Under the pieces are notes generated by a model, which saw only the letters and a list, made by a program, of their open reading frames with translations, did not search any database and was not told where the DNA came from. 64,000 nt of DNA, taken from assembly GCF_013085545.1 (NCBI RefSeq), contig NZ_CP039543.1, forward strand, positions 1,054,001 to 1,118,000, in the 5' to 3' direction. Made by a program: the position numbers and the translations under genes. Below are positions 23,534-32,118 of this stretch, one piece after another (position 1 is the stretch's first letter; the number at the start of each line of letters is the position of its first letter). This DNA comes from Oceanidesulfovibrio marinus. Its GTDB lineage: Bacteria; Desulfobacterota; Desulfovibrionia; Desulfovibrionales; Desulfovibrionaceae.

Positions 23534-25354
23534 CTAAAAGAGCTCGACGTCGCCCCATGCCTCCGCGTCATCTGAACATGCGCCTTCCTCGCCGCCGGAA
23601 CCGTCCGAAGAGCAGGAGCCCTCCTTGTTGAAGGCCTGCTGATGAATCAGCCGTTCCGCCTCCATGGTATACCGGGCGAGCATCTTTTCCAATCGTTCTG
23701 GTCGACTTTCGTCCTTGTCCTGAGGCACGATGTCCGTAGCTTCGTCACGCAGGGAGGAAAGCACGACGGCTCCACGCTCCAGGTTCTCGCACACTTCCTT
23801 ATGAAAAGTCATGGAGCTGTTGAAGGACTCGATGGACGTGCCGAGATCCCTGCCCTGCTGCCTTATATTATCGAACACTGAATCAACCTCGTCGTCAATA
23901 CGTCTGAGTCCTGCCAATATCTGCTCGATTCTGGTGACAATATCCGTGACCTGGCTCGTATCCATGAACGCTTCGGCGTTGGATTTCAGATGGGTCGAGG
24001 CCTCGCCGATACGGCCCAGGATATCCGTGACCGATGCGGTCAGCCCACCGGCCTGCTGGGAAAGCTGCTGGATGGAAGAAGCCAGCACGCCCAGGGCCTT
24101 GCCCTTTTCGCCGGTATGCGCTGCCTTGACGCTGGCATTGAGGGAAATGAGTTCGATCTCGGACCCCACTTCCTCGATATCTTCAAGAAAGTGCGTCATT
24201 TCCGTCACGGTATCGGCCACTCGCACCATGATCTGGCCGATGGATTCGCCCTGCTCGGCAAAGTCATCCATGGCCTTCATCACGTCCTTGAGCCCGGCCT
24301 CGATGGCGTCCAGTGTGGAGACGCCACTCTCCGAGGCCGTGATGCTTGAGGCGTTCTGCTCCAGGCTGAAGACGTTTTCGGCAATGGCGGAAAGATTGTT
24401 CTGCAGGGAAACCACCGCCGTGTTGAAGCTCGACGAGGCGTTGATGAGCTGCGAATGCTGCAGGCCGGTAACGTCGCCCACAAACCCCACGAGGTCGCGC
24501 ACTTCGTCTGTCTTGGCATTGCCATGCCACTCTTTTTCGGAGATCAGATCGCGCAGCTCCTGCAGCGATTCCTCCACGTGCTCCACCTGCTGGCGAGTGA
24601 TGTCGTGAAACTGCACCGAGGCCACGGCTTCGCCGATGGAGGAGGCAATCTCGCGGGAAAGCGGCTCCAGGTTGCGGGAAACAACGCCGGATTTGTCCGC
24701 CATCTGCACCAGGGAGTCGAGATTGGTGCGAATGGTGGTCTCGATGGTCTGGCTGGAGGCTGCCTGGTGCTCCCGCATCTCGCCGGTCTGCGACAGGGTG
24801 TCCTCCACCATCTCGGACAGGTCGTTCACCTTCTCCATGATCTGTCCGGAGTACTCCACGATGCGCTTGGCCAGCTTCTCCACATCGTCCGCCAGGGTGG
24901 TGAACCCCCGGCCCTCCGTCCCGAGGCGGGCGGACTCGATGCGCGTAGAGATGCCAAGCATGGACAGTGCCCGGACCACCCGGCGGTACTCGTCGATGGT
25001 CTTGGTCAGCACGTCCACGGTGTCGTGAATCGTGGTCAGCTCCTGCACATTCTGGTCACTGGCCGCCTTGGACCAGAGTGCAGTCATCTTGTCGAGCTCG
25101 ACGTGCAGCTCGTCCCGGAAGGAATCCATGGCCTCGGCCGAGGTCAGGTTGATCAGCGAGCCTGTCTCCTCGGCAAGCTGCGAGGCCTGCAGCGAGTATT
25201 GCTGCAGCGAGCTGCCTAGCTCTAAAAACTCGGGCTCTCGTTCCTGGATGGTGCGAGCAAGCCGGGCGTCCAGCTTCGGCAGCTCGGATTCACACCGCTC
25301 TAAAAACGCCTGCGCGCGTGGAATATCTACTGTAAACGTTTCATTTTCGCTCAT
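23534..25354 (-). CDS. Soluble receptor-like chemotaxis protein with two degenerate tips and a CheZ-like motif
   Basis: A 606-residue, almost wholly alpha-helical coiled-coil protein with no TM segment or sensor domain. Two segments resemble the receptor hairpin tip in degenerate form: residues about 128-165 (GISTRIESARLGTEGRGF) and 402-437 (ISLNASVKAAHTGEKGKAL). Between them, QFHDITRQQ (248-256) places D251 and Q255 with the D-x-x-x-Q spacing of the CheZ phosphatase site. A short Cys/Ser/Gly linker leads to the acidic tail DDAEAWGDVELF, similar in character to CheY-binding C-terminal tails of CheZ. GGAG precedes the ATG, 15 nt after the H-NOX receptor. A role in CheY dephosphorylation or receptor-array scaffolding is inference. 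Confidence 0.8.
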   Translation of the reverse strand: MSENETFTVDIPRAQAFLERCESELPKLDARLARTIQEREPEFLELGSSLQQYSLQASQLAEETGSLINLTSAEAMDSFRDELHVELDKMTALWSKAASDQNVQELTTIHDTVDVLTKTIDEYRRVVRALSMLGISTRIESARLGTEGRGFTTLADDVEKLAKRIVEYSGQIMEKVNDLSEMVEDTLSQTGEMREHQAASSQTIETTIRTNLDSLVQMADKSGVVSRNLEPLSREIASSIGEAVASVQFHDITRQQVEHVEESLQELRDLISEKEWHGNAKTDEVRDLVGFVGDVTGLQHSQLINASSSFNTAVVSLQNNLSAIAENVFSLEQNASSITASESGVSTLDAIEAGLKDVMKAMDDFAEQGESIGQIMVRVADTVTEMTHFLEDIEEVGSEIELISLNASVKAAHTGEKGKALGVLASSIQQLSQQAGGLTASVTDILGRIGEASTHLKSNAEAFMDTSQVTDIVTRIEQILAGLRRIDDEVDSVFDNIRQQGRDLGTSIESFNSSMTFHKEVCENLERGAVVLSSLRDEATDIVPQDKDESRPERLEKMLARYTMEAERLIHQQAFNKEGSCSSDGSGGEEGACSDDAEAWGDVELF

Positions 25355-25369
25355 GCAGTCTCCAGCCGA

Positions 25370-27454
25370 CTAGAGGAATCGAATCTCCGCCCGAGCCTTT
25401 TCCCGGGTGAGGGGCGTAATCTTGACCGAGACGGGCTTGTCGAAGAAGTCCGCAGCGCCCTTGATGATGCCCTCGAAATACTCGAACAGGCCGCGCCCCG
25501 ATGTGTACTCCATCACCAGTGTATCGCCCTTGTCGTCATAGGTGAAGCGCGGGGGTTGGATGCCGGGATAATCCTTGGTCAGCTGCTCGTGCACCCGATC
25601 CATGTCCAGGTACAGCTCCTTCAGGTTCTCATGCTTGAAGTAGCGGCGGTACATTTTCTTGAACTTCGGCACGGTATACTTGCCGAATGCGATGAAGACG
25701 TCTTTCGTGCTCGTATTCGTGGCTTGGCCCACTTCGTGCGCCATCTGCTTGAGCACCTGATCCGGATAGTTGACGCCGGGCAGAAACACGGGGTTGCCCA
25801 GGGCATTCGAAACCTTTGCCGAAATCTTCTCCCCGTAATGTTCGTGGATAAAGTCCTGCATCATCTTGGGCAGCACGCCGCGCATCTGACCTTCGGACTT
25901 CCAGAACTTGGTCTGATCGTCCGCATTGCCGGCCAGGCTGACGGCAAGACCCAGAAGCTCCTGAGCCAGCTTGGTCATGGACTTGGTGGCGTCGGCCGTC
26001 TGGAGCGCGCCCTCCTCGGAATCTCGCGCGATGGTGGCGATTTCCTCCACGGACTGGTTGATCTCGTCGGCCGCTGCTGACTGTTGCTCCGCGGCCGTGG
26101 CGATCTGCGTGATCCGCTCCACCATGTTCTCGATGGCCCCGAGAATGGTCTCCAGGGCCTGGCCGGCGCGATTGGAGAGCTCCGTGGATTGATGCACCTG
26201 CTCCTCGGTGACGCGCATGGATTCCGTGGCCTCGGTGGCCCGCGACTGGATGGTGGATATGGAAGCCTCCACCTCCTTGGTGGCGGCCATGGTCTTCTCG
26301 GCAAGCTTGCGCACCTCGTCGGCCACCACGGCAAAGCCTCTGCCCGCCTCTCCGGCGCGCGCGGCCTCGATGGCCGCGTTCAGGGCCAGCAGGTTCGTCT
26401 GGTCGGCGATGTCGTTAATCACGCCTATGATCTGGCCGATCTGGCTGGACTGCTCACCGAGCTGGTCGAGCACGGTGGAGAGCTTTTCGGTATGGCTGGA
26501 AACGCGGTGGATGCCGTCCACGGCCTGGCCCACGAGCTGGGCGCCCTCACTGGCTGAGCGGCGCGCTCCGTCCGCGGCCTCGGACGTGGCCGATGCGTTT
26601 TGCGCAACCTCCAACACAGTGGCTGCCATCTCCTCCATGGCCGTGGCCACAGACTCGGACTGATCCTTCTGCTGCTGAGCCCCTCGCGCCTGCTCATCGG
26701 CCGAGGCGTAAAGCTGCTCGCCCGCGGCGGCAACGCGCTGGGCCAGGCCGCTGATCTGTGAGCCGATCTCCAGGAGCCGCGCCTGTTGTCCCTGCAGGTC
26801 CTTGCACTCCTGAGCGATGGATTCGGCGTCCGCCAGACTGATGATGAGCATGGGCTCTTGCCCGGTCGTGGGCAGCCAGTCGGCATGGATGATGAGCCGG
26901 AGATGCCGGGCCGGAGTCTGCAGGTTCACCTGCAGGCCATGCGTATCGCCGCGGAGAATGTCCGCAGCGTCATCTCCCAGCACCGAGGTGATGAGCTCGC
27001 CCTGGATGCGCGAAATCGGCTTGTCCACCAGGTCAGCGAAACCGCGGCTGACCAGACGGATGCCCCCTTCCTGATCTACGATGGCCAGCGGAGTTCCGGA
27101 GTCGGTAATGGTCGTCGCCTCCAGGAGAAAACGCTCCTTGCCGGATGCTGTGGCCAGGGAGTTCCGCAGCATCGCCGCCGCGCCATCGAGCGTTTTGGCC
27201 GAGGCCGGAACGGCTTCGGGACCGAGCAGGCCCTCGGTTTCGTCCACAAACCGCCCCACGTTTTTTCGAATATAGCCGAAAACGAAAATTGTGCCGATCA
27301 GACCGACCGCGGCGGCACCCGCCGCAACCCACCAGCCGCTACTACCGCCTCCTGCGACAACGCCGGCAAACATCAAAGCACACAGTGCAAGACCAAGTAC
27401 AAGTATGCATGTGCCAATATCTGCGTATCCTGTTTCACGACCATCCATTTCCAT
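25370..27454 (-). CDS. Chemoreceptor with C-terminal H-NOX haem sensor
   Basis: A 694-residue methyl-accepting protein. Two TM helices (about 14-34 and 41-62) form a hairpin with almost no periplasmic loop. A PAS-like domain (about 110-210) is followed by the signalling domain with tip [20 protein letters not shown] (353-372). From M524 to the end is a haem-binding H-NOX domain: proximal H622 in DRVHEQL, haem-propionate motif YxSxR as YTSGR (650-654), and Y659 at the position of Tyr140 in the T. tengcongensis H-NOX. The same order occurs in the T. tengcongensis receptor Tar4H. It should sense O2 or NO in the cytoplasm. It heads the chemotaxis operon; AGGAG precedes the ATG. Confidence 0.93.
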   Translation of the reverse strand: MEMDGRETGYADIGTCILVLGLALCALMFAGVVAGGGSSGWWVAAGAAAVGLIGTIFVFGYIRKNVGRFVDETEGLLGPEAVPASAKTLDGAAAMLRNSLATASGKERFLLEATTITDSGTPLAIVDQEGGIRLVSRGFADLVDKPISRIQGELITSVLGDDAADILRGDTHGLQVNLQTPARHLRLIIHADWLPTTGQEPMLIISLADAESIAQECKDLQGQQARLLEIGSQISGLAQRVAAAGEQLYASADEQARGAQQQKDQSESVATAMEEMAATVLEVAQNASATSEAADGARRSASEGAQLVGQAVDGIHRVSSHTEKLSTVLDQLGEQSSQIGQIIGVINDIADQTNLLALNAAIEAARAGEAGRGFAVVADEVRKLAEKTMAATKEVEASISTIQSRATEATESMRVTEEQVHQSTELSNRAGQALETILGAIENMVERITQIATAAEQQSAAADEINQSVEEIATIARDSEEGALQTADATKSMTKLAQELLGLAVSLAGNADDQTKFWKSEGQMRGVLPKMMQDFIHEHYGEKISAKVSNALGNPVFLPGVNYPDQVLKQMAHEVGQATNTSTKDVFIAFGKYTVPKFKKMYRRYFKHENLKELYLDMDRVHEQLTKDYPGIQPPRFTYDDKGDTLVMEYTSGRGLFEYFEGIIKGAADFFDKPVSVKITPLTREKARAEIRFL

Positions 27455-27551
27455 CCGCCTTGCTCCTGTTAATTGAGCTCTGGTTCCGCTTTTTGGCTAT
27501 CCAACGGCGCCTTTCCCGGCCAACATGGCTCTCTATAGGAAACAGCGAAAC

Positions 27552-27569
27552 GATACGGCAATACGTATC
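27552..27569. promoter_or_regulatory. Inverted repeat upstream of the chemotaxis operon
   Basis: GATACG and CGTATC flank 6 nt, about 100 nt upstream of the H-NOX receptor start and downstream of radA. It could be an operator or a weak hairpin; there is no T tract. I could not find a sigma-28-type promoter here. Confidence 0.25.
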
Positions 27570-27600
27570 TGTTGGCAATTGAGCAAATATTCCAGCCGGC

Positions 27601-28977
27601 TCATGCGCCGAACAGCCGCTTTTGCAAATCGGCCAAAGTCTCCGGAACAATTACCCCTTGCTCGGACTTTTTGGACATGGGGCAGAAGATCGGCTTCCAG
27701 CCCAGACGCCGGGCCTGCTCCAGGCGGATGTCGTGGCCGGAAACCGGACGAATGCGGCCGTTGAGGTCCAGCTCGCCCCAGAACACCGCCGCTGGCGGCA
27801 GGGGCCGGTCATAGTAGGATGAGAGCACCGCGGCCACCAGGGCAAGGTCCATGCCGGGGTCCTGCATGCGCATGCCGCCTGCGGTCTTGGCATAGATGTC
27901 CCATTGGCCCAGGTTGACGGAAAGGCGCTTCTCCAGCACGGCCAGCAGGAGGTTCAGCCGGTTCACATCCACACCCAGGCCGGTGCGCCGCGGCATGGCC
28001 AGGTAGCTCTTGGCAGCCAGGGCCTGCACCTCCACGGCAAAGGGCCGGTTGCCCTCCACGGCCATGGCCAGGGCCGAGCCGGACAGGGAAGGATCGCGGT
28101 CCTCCAGGAACAGGGTCGACGGGTCCGTGACCTCGGCCAGCCCCTCGCGCTCCATGGAGAAGACGGCCAGCTCGCGGTCGGAGCCGAAACGGTTCTTAAG
28201 CACGCGCAGGATACGGTGGGTGTTCTGCTTGTCCCCCTCCATGGCCAGCACCGTGTCCACCATATGCTCCAGCAGCTTGGGCCCGGCAATGTGGCCCTCC
28301 TTGGTCACGTGGCCCACCAGGACGATGGCGAAACCGCGGACCTTGGCCAGCTCCAGGCACTCGGCGGCTACGGCGCGCACCTGCCCCACGCTGCCGGGCA
28401 GGCCGTCCGTCCGGGGCGAGGCCACGGTCTGCACGGAGTCGAGGATCACCAGCCGCTGCTCGCCGGACTCCAGCGCAGGCAAGGCGTCCTCCAGCCTGCT
28501 TGTGGCCAGCGCCTCCAGACCGGGCGACAAGGCGCCGAGCCGTTCGGCGCGGCCGCGAAGCTGCCCCAGGGACTCCTCGCCGGAGATGTAGAGCACGCCC
28601 TTGCCTGCCTTGGCCAGTGCGCCGGCAAGCTGGAGAAGCAAAGTGGATTTACCTACCCCGGGCGGACCACCCAGGAGCACGGCGGAGCCGGGGGCGAGGC
28701 CGCCGCCCAAAAGGCGGTCGAGACCTCCCAGGCCGGTGGGTTCCGGTTTGGAGATGTCGGGAGAGAGATCGCCCAGAACGACGGGCGCGCCGGGCAGACC
28801 GGAGCCGGGCGGCGGAGCCGGCCTCGGGGGCCTTCCGGAGCCGGAGGAAGTGGTACGAGTTCTGTCGACGGTTTCCGAGAGTGTGTTCCACTCCCGGCAT
28901 GTGGGGCACTGTCCGCGCCATTGCGGCGTACGCGCGCCGCATGAGCTGCAGACGTACACCGTGCGCTCTTTCGCCAA
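27601..28977 (-). CDS. radA: DNA repair protein RadA
   Basis: A 458-residue RecA-related ATPase that promotes branch migration in recombination. The N-terminal zinc finger is CSSC...CPTC, followed by a Pro-rich linker. The ATPase core has Walker A GGPPGVGKST, Walker B LVILDSVQT, and the RadA-specific KNRFG motif. A Lon-protease-like domain (about residues 285-458) ends the protein, with GELDLNGRIRPVSG. It is the last gene of the metH-to-radA minus-strand run, 21 nt after the DUF3426-like gene. Confidence 0.97.
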   Translation of the reverse strand: MAKERTVYVCSSCGARTPQWRGQCPTCREWNTLSETVDRTRTTSSGSGRPPRPAPPPGSGLPGAPVVLGDLSPDISKPEPTGLGGLDRLLGGGLAPGSAVLLGGPPGVGKSTLLLQLAGALAKAGKGVLYISGEESLGQLRGRAERLGALSPGLEALATSRLEDALPALESGEQRLVILDSVQTVASPRTDGLPGSVGQVRAVAAECLELAKVRGFAIVLVGHVTKEGHIAGPKLLEHMVDTVLAMEGDKQNTHRILRVLKNRFGSDRELAVFSMEREGLAEVTDPSTLFLEDRDPSLSGSALAMAVEGNRPFAVEVQALAAKSYLAMPRRTGLGVDVNRLNLLLAVLEKRLSVNLGQWDIYAKTAGGMRMQDPGMDLALVAAVLSSYYDRPLPPAAVFWGELDLNGRIRPVSGHDIRLEQARRLGWKPIFCPMSKKSEQGVIVPETLADLQKRLFGA

Positions 28978-28998
28978 GGCTTACGCCCCTTTATCTGT

Positions 28999-30390
28999 TT
29001 ACTGCGCTTTATCGGCGGGCGGATCCTTGGCCTCGATGATCTTGACTCCGAACTCGGCCACATTCTGCGGCGGGTTGGCGAAGACCACGACAAACGGCAC
29101 CTCGCCGCCGGAGGGGATATTCGTGTTGGAGGTGACGATACCGACCTTGTCCTGCAGCTCCTTGTCGATCTCTTCCATGGTCAGCATCTGGAGCTGGAAC
29201 AGGGTGAGGGTGTTGCCGATGAGCTGCTTTTTGGTCACCACGGGGAGGCCATTGGCGTCGAACAGCGAGGCTTCGATCCGGATGAGCTCCTTGGGGGTCT
29301 TGAAGTTGTTGACCACGGACCCCTGGACCACGAAGAGCTCGCCAACCTTCTCGTTCTCCACGTAGTTCTGCTGGATGTCCTTGAGGGCGAGATCCTTGAT
29401 GTCGGCCACGGGTGCGGGAGCCTCTGACGCGGGCTTCTGGCCGGCAGCCGGCTTTGGAGCCTTGGGCTGCGCTGGAGCAGGCGCACCGGGCGTCTCCACC
29501 AACGAGCCGATGAAGGGAATGGATTTCAAAAGGTCCGGCGCATAGAGATAGGCGATGACGCCGCCGGCAAAGAGCAGGAGAACGGCGAAAACGATGACGG
29601 AAGCAATCGGATTGCTCTTCTTCTTTTCCTTTCCCGGCTTCTCCTTCTTGATCTTCTTCTTGACCTTTTTCTTGGTCAGGGACTCTTTGGCGCGCTTCTC
29701 GTTCTGGGCGTCGATGTCGAAGAGGTCCTCGTCCACCCCGATGCGGGAGTCGGCCGCCTCGGCCGCCGCGGCAGCCTCCTCGATCTCACTGGCAGGTTCC
29801 TCACCCTCGCCACCATCGAGCTCCACAGCCAGATCCTCGGGCACCTCTTTCTTGCCGAAGATGTCCTCGAAGGAGTCTTCGCCCTCCTCCATGTCCACCT
29901 CGGCGGGCCCGAACTCCGTCGGGGCCTCGGCCCCCTCTTCCTCCTCACCTTCGAGGTCGCCGAAATCGATGGTCTCGCCGGCCTCTTCCTCTTCGCCAGC
30001 CAGATCGCCGAAGTCGATGGTGTCCTCACCTTCGCCGGCAAGATCGCCAAAGTCGACGGCTCCGCCGGGCTCCGAAGCCACGGAGGTCTCGTCCAGGTCA
30101 TCCAGCCCCTCGATGCCGAGGTCGCCGAAATCGCCGAAGTCTATCTCCTCCTCGTCATTGAAGGACTGGGAGAAGACCTCCTCGTCGGTCGGAGGAATCT
30201 GCGCCTCGGGCTCTGGCTCGGGTTGCGGCTCGGGTTCCGGGACCGGCGGCTCGGCCGGCGCTTCCAGATCGGTGGGGCCGATCAGCGGAAACACGTGCTT
30301 GCAGACAGAACAGCGGACCTTGGCGCCTTCCTTGGCCTTATCGTCAGGAAGGTTATACTTGGTGGAGCAACTGGGGCATTGAACGATCAT
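28999..30390 (-). CDS. Zinc-ribbon, acidic-repeat, single-TM protein (DUF3426-like)
   Basis: A 463-residue protein. The N-terminal MJ0042-type zinc ribbon uses C5, C8, C27 and C30. A very acidic Pro/Glu/Gly-rich region follows (about 40-230) with DFGD units at 84, 113, 126 and 142. A Lys-rich stretch (238-258) leads into one TM helix (about 262-284). A Pro/Ala linker and a C-terminal domain (about 330-455) with the DUF3426-type core (FVVQGSVVN, IRIEASLFDANG, IPFVVVFANPP in variant form) end the protein, probably outside the cytoplasm. Function unknown. It lies between hpt and radA. Confidence 0.8.
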   Translation of the reverse strand: MIVQCPSCSTKYNLPDDKAKEGAKVRCSVCKHVFPLIGPTDLEAPAEPPVPEPEPQPEPEPEAQIPPTDEEVFSQSFNDEEEIDFGDFGDLGIEGLDDLDETSVASEPGGAVDFGDLAGEGEDTIDFGDLAGEEEEAGETIDFGDLEGEEEEGAEAPTEFGPAEVDMEEGEDSFEDIFGKKEVPEDLAVELDGGEGEEPASEIEEAAAAAEAADSRIGVDEDLFDIDAQNEKRAKESLTKKKVKKKIKKEKPGKEKKKSNPIASVIVFAVLLLFAGGVIAYLYAPDLLKSIPFIGSLVETPGAPAPAQPKAPKPAAGQKPASEAPAPVADIKDLALKDIQQNYVENEKVGELFVVQGSVVNNFKTPKELIRIEASLFDANGLPVVTKKQLIGNTLTLFQLQMLTMEEIDKELQDKVGIVTSNTNIPSGGEVPFVVVFANPPQNVAEFGVKIIEAKDPPADKAQ

Positions 30391-30435
30391 GGCCGGGCCG
30401 TCTCCAGGCTCTTGCGGATGCGATCTCGCGGGGTC

Positions 30436-30966
30436 TTACTCGGAAGGTTCGAGCACGTAGAGCGCATCCAGGTTTCTGTATTGTTCGGCGTAGTCCATAC
30501 CATACCCTACAAGGAAGCCGCCCGGCAATTGAAAAGCGGCATATTCCACATGGATAGGAACACGGCGCCGTTCGTTCTTATCCACCAGTGCGCAAACCTC
30601 AAGGCTCGCCGGCTCCAGACCGGCAATATGGTCGAGCAGCGCGCGCATGGAAAGCCCGGTATCGACGATATCATCCACTATAAGCACATGTTTTCCACAG
30701 ACCTCATCGCTCAGATCCGCGAGAAACTCTATGTTCCCGGAACTCTCCGTAGTTCCTCCATAGCTTGCAAGACGAATGAAATCAATGGTTGGGGATACAG
30801 GCAGCGCGCGCATAAGGTCGGCTGCGAAGATGAAGCCCCCCTTGAGAACGCAGATGATGTGCAGGCATTTGCCCTTGTAACGCTCGCCGATCTCCTGGCC
30901 GAGCTCTTCCACGCGCCGCCGGATGGTCTCCCTATCCACGACGGGCTTGAGTTGTGATTCTTTCAT
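30436..30966 (-). CDS. hpt: Hypoxanthine phosphoribosyltransferase
   Basis: A 176-residue purine-salvage enzyme that joins hypoxanthine (or guanine) to PRPP to give IMP or GMP. The PRPP-binding loop is VLIVDDIVDTGLSM; the family motifs CVLKGGFIFAADLM and LASYGGTTESSG are present; FLVGYGMDYAEQYRNLD is the purine-contacting C-terminal hood. Length is typical. It lies in the metH-to-radA run, 45 nt before the DUF3426-like gene. Confidence 0.95.
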   Translation of the reverse strand: MKESQLKPVVDRETIRRRVEELGQEIGERYKGKCLHIICVLKGGFIFAADLMRALPVSPTIDFIRLASYGGTTESSGNIEFLADLSDEVCGKHVLIVDDIVDTGLSMRALLDHIAGLEPASLEVCALVDKNERRRVPIHVEYAAFQLPGGFLVGYGMDYAEQYRNLDALYVLEPSE

Positions 30967-31035
30967 GATGGTTCGGGGCAGCCGGGCGAAACGCCGGCCC
31001 TTTGACCGCTCCAGCTCCTGCCGGAACGCCTGCGA

Positions 31036-31518
31036 TTACAGTTCGATGAGCAAAGCCGTCTCATCGCAGTCCGGAAACTTCGCGCAATGAATACAGTCGG
31101 ACCACACCTTCTGTGGCAGCTCGTTCTTGTCCACTTCCGTAAAGCCCAGGCTGTGGAAAAACTCCACCTGGTACGTCAGGGTGAAGACCTTGTAGAAGCC
31201 AAGCGTGACCGCCTCGGACAGGCACGCCTCCACGAGACGCTTGCCCCAGCCATGGCCGCGCATGTCCTCATCCACCATCAGGGAGCGGACCTCGGCGAAG
31301 TCCTTCCAGCAAAGCGAAAGCGCGCAGCACCCTTTGACCGGACCGTCTCCCTCCCGAGGGGCGATCACATAGTGGTCGCGCATGTGGCTGTAGAGGTCGG
31401 TAAACGCCCGCGGCAGCATCAGCCCTTCCTTGGCGCAGGCCATGACGCCCTTGTGGATGACCTCCACGTCCTGCACCCGCGCCTTGCGGATGTAAAACTC
31501 TTTGGTCGTCAGGCTCAC
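31036..31518 (-). CDS. GNAT N-acetyltransferase, short N-acetylglutamate synthase type
   Basis: A 160-residue acetyl-CoA-dependent transferase. The GNAT acetyl-CoA loop is VDEDMRGHGWGKRLVEAC; VEFFHSLGFTEVDKNELPQKVW with DCIHCAKFPDCDETAL at the end matches the short ArgA-like acetyltransferases that make N-acetylglutamate in arginine synthesis. The Cys-rich ending (CIHCAKFPDC) is typical of this group. Substrate is inferred from similarity. Its ATG overlaps the stop of the thioredoxin-like gene as ATGA. Confidence 0.8.
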   Translation of the reverse strand: MSLTTKEFYIRKARVQDVEVIHKGVMACAKEGLMLPRAFTDLYSHMRDHYVIAPREGDGPVKGCCALSLCWKDFAEVRSLMVDEDMRGHGWGKRLVEACLSEAVTLGFYKVFTLTYQVEFFHSLGFTEVDKNELPQKVWSDCIHCAKFPDCDETALLIEL

Positions 31519-32024
31519 TTGGGCAGATGCTCCTCAACGAGTTCCCGCACGTATCCGGGCCGGTAGCCCACCTGTGTGGTGATAAGCTTGCCGTCCGGCG
31601 CGTAGACCAGCACCATGGGTACGCCTTCCACGTTGAACAGCTTGGCTGCGGAAGATTCCGCCAGGTAGACAGGGTAGTTGAACCCGACCTCGTCGGACAT
31701 GGCCTGCAGCGCGTCCCTGGTGTCGTCCACTGCCAGGCCCACTACCACGACATCTTCCTTCGGGTACTGCTTGCGCAGCTCGATAAGCTCCGGAATCTCC
31801 AGACGGCACGGGCCGCACCAGGATGCGAAGAAGTTGATGACCGTGACCTTGCCCTTGGACTCGCTGATGAGCTGGAGCACGTCCAGGTCGCTCATTTTCT
31901 GCAGAGAGGCGTAGGCCGGACGCAACCATATGGCGGCCAGGACAAGGGCGACAACAACGGCAACGCCCAGCCCCTTGAGATACGGGGCCGGGCGTGAAGA
32001 TACGGATGTACGAAACAAGGTCAT
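31515..32024 (-). CDS. Membrane-anchored TlpA-like thioredoxin
   Basis: A 169-residue thiol-disulfide protein. An N-terminal hydrophobic helix (about 17-35) anchors or exports it, and a thioredoxin fold follows with the redox site WCGPC (C70, C73) and a cis-Pro in VEGVPMVLVY. Likely periplasmic side of the inner membrane, acting on cytochrome maturation or disulfide exchange; the partner is unknown. The ATG at 32024 is used because the longer frame reading to 32186 has no export signal until this point and runs towards metH. It overlaps the GNAT gene by four bases. Confidence 0.85.
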   Translation of the reverse strand: MTLFRTSVSSRPAPYLKGLGVAVVVALVLAAIWLRPAYASLQKMSDLDVLQLISESKGKVTVINFFASWCGPCRLEIPELIELRKQYPKEDVVVVGLAVDDTRDALQAMSDEVGFNYPVYLAESSAAKLFNVEGVPMVLVYAPDGKLITTQVGYRPGYVRELVEEHLPK

Positions 32025-32118
32025 GATGGAGCAGCACTCCGCGGCGTTGACGTTTATACCGGCAAATTCAAAACAGCACCCACTACCTAGTGCCGAATAC
32101 CGCGGAAGGCAAGGGGCT

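Noticed and set aside
23534-25354. Calling the soluble protein an ordinary chemoreceptor
   Set aside because: It lacks TM, sensor and HAMP, and both tips are degenerate.
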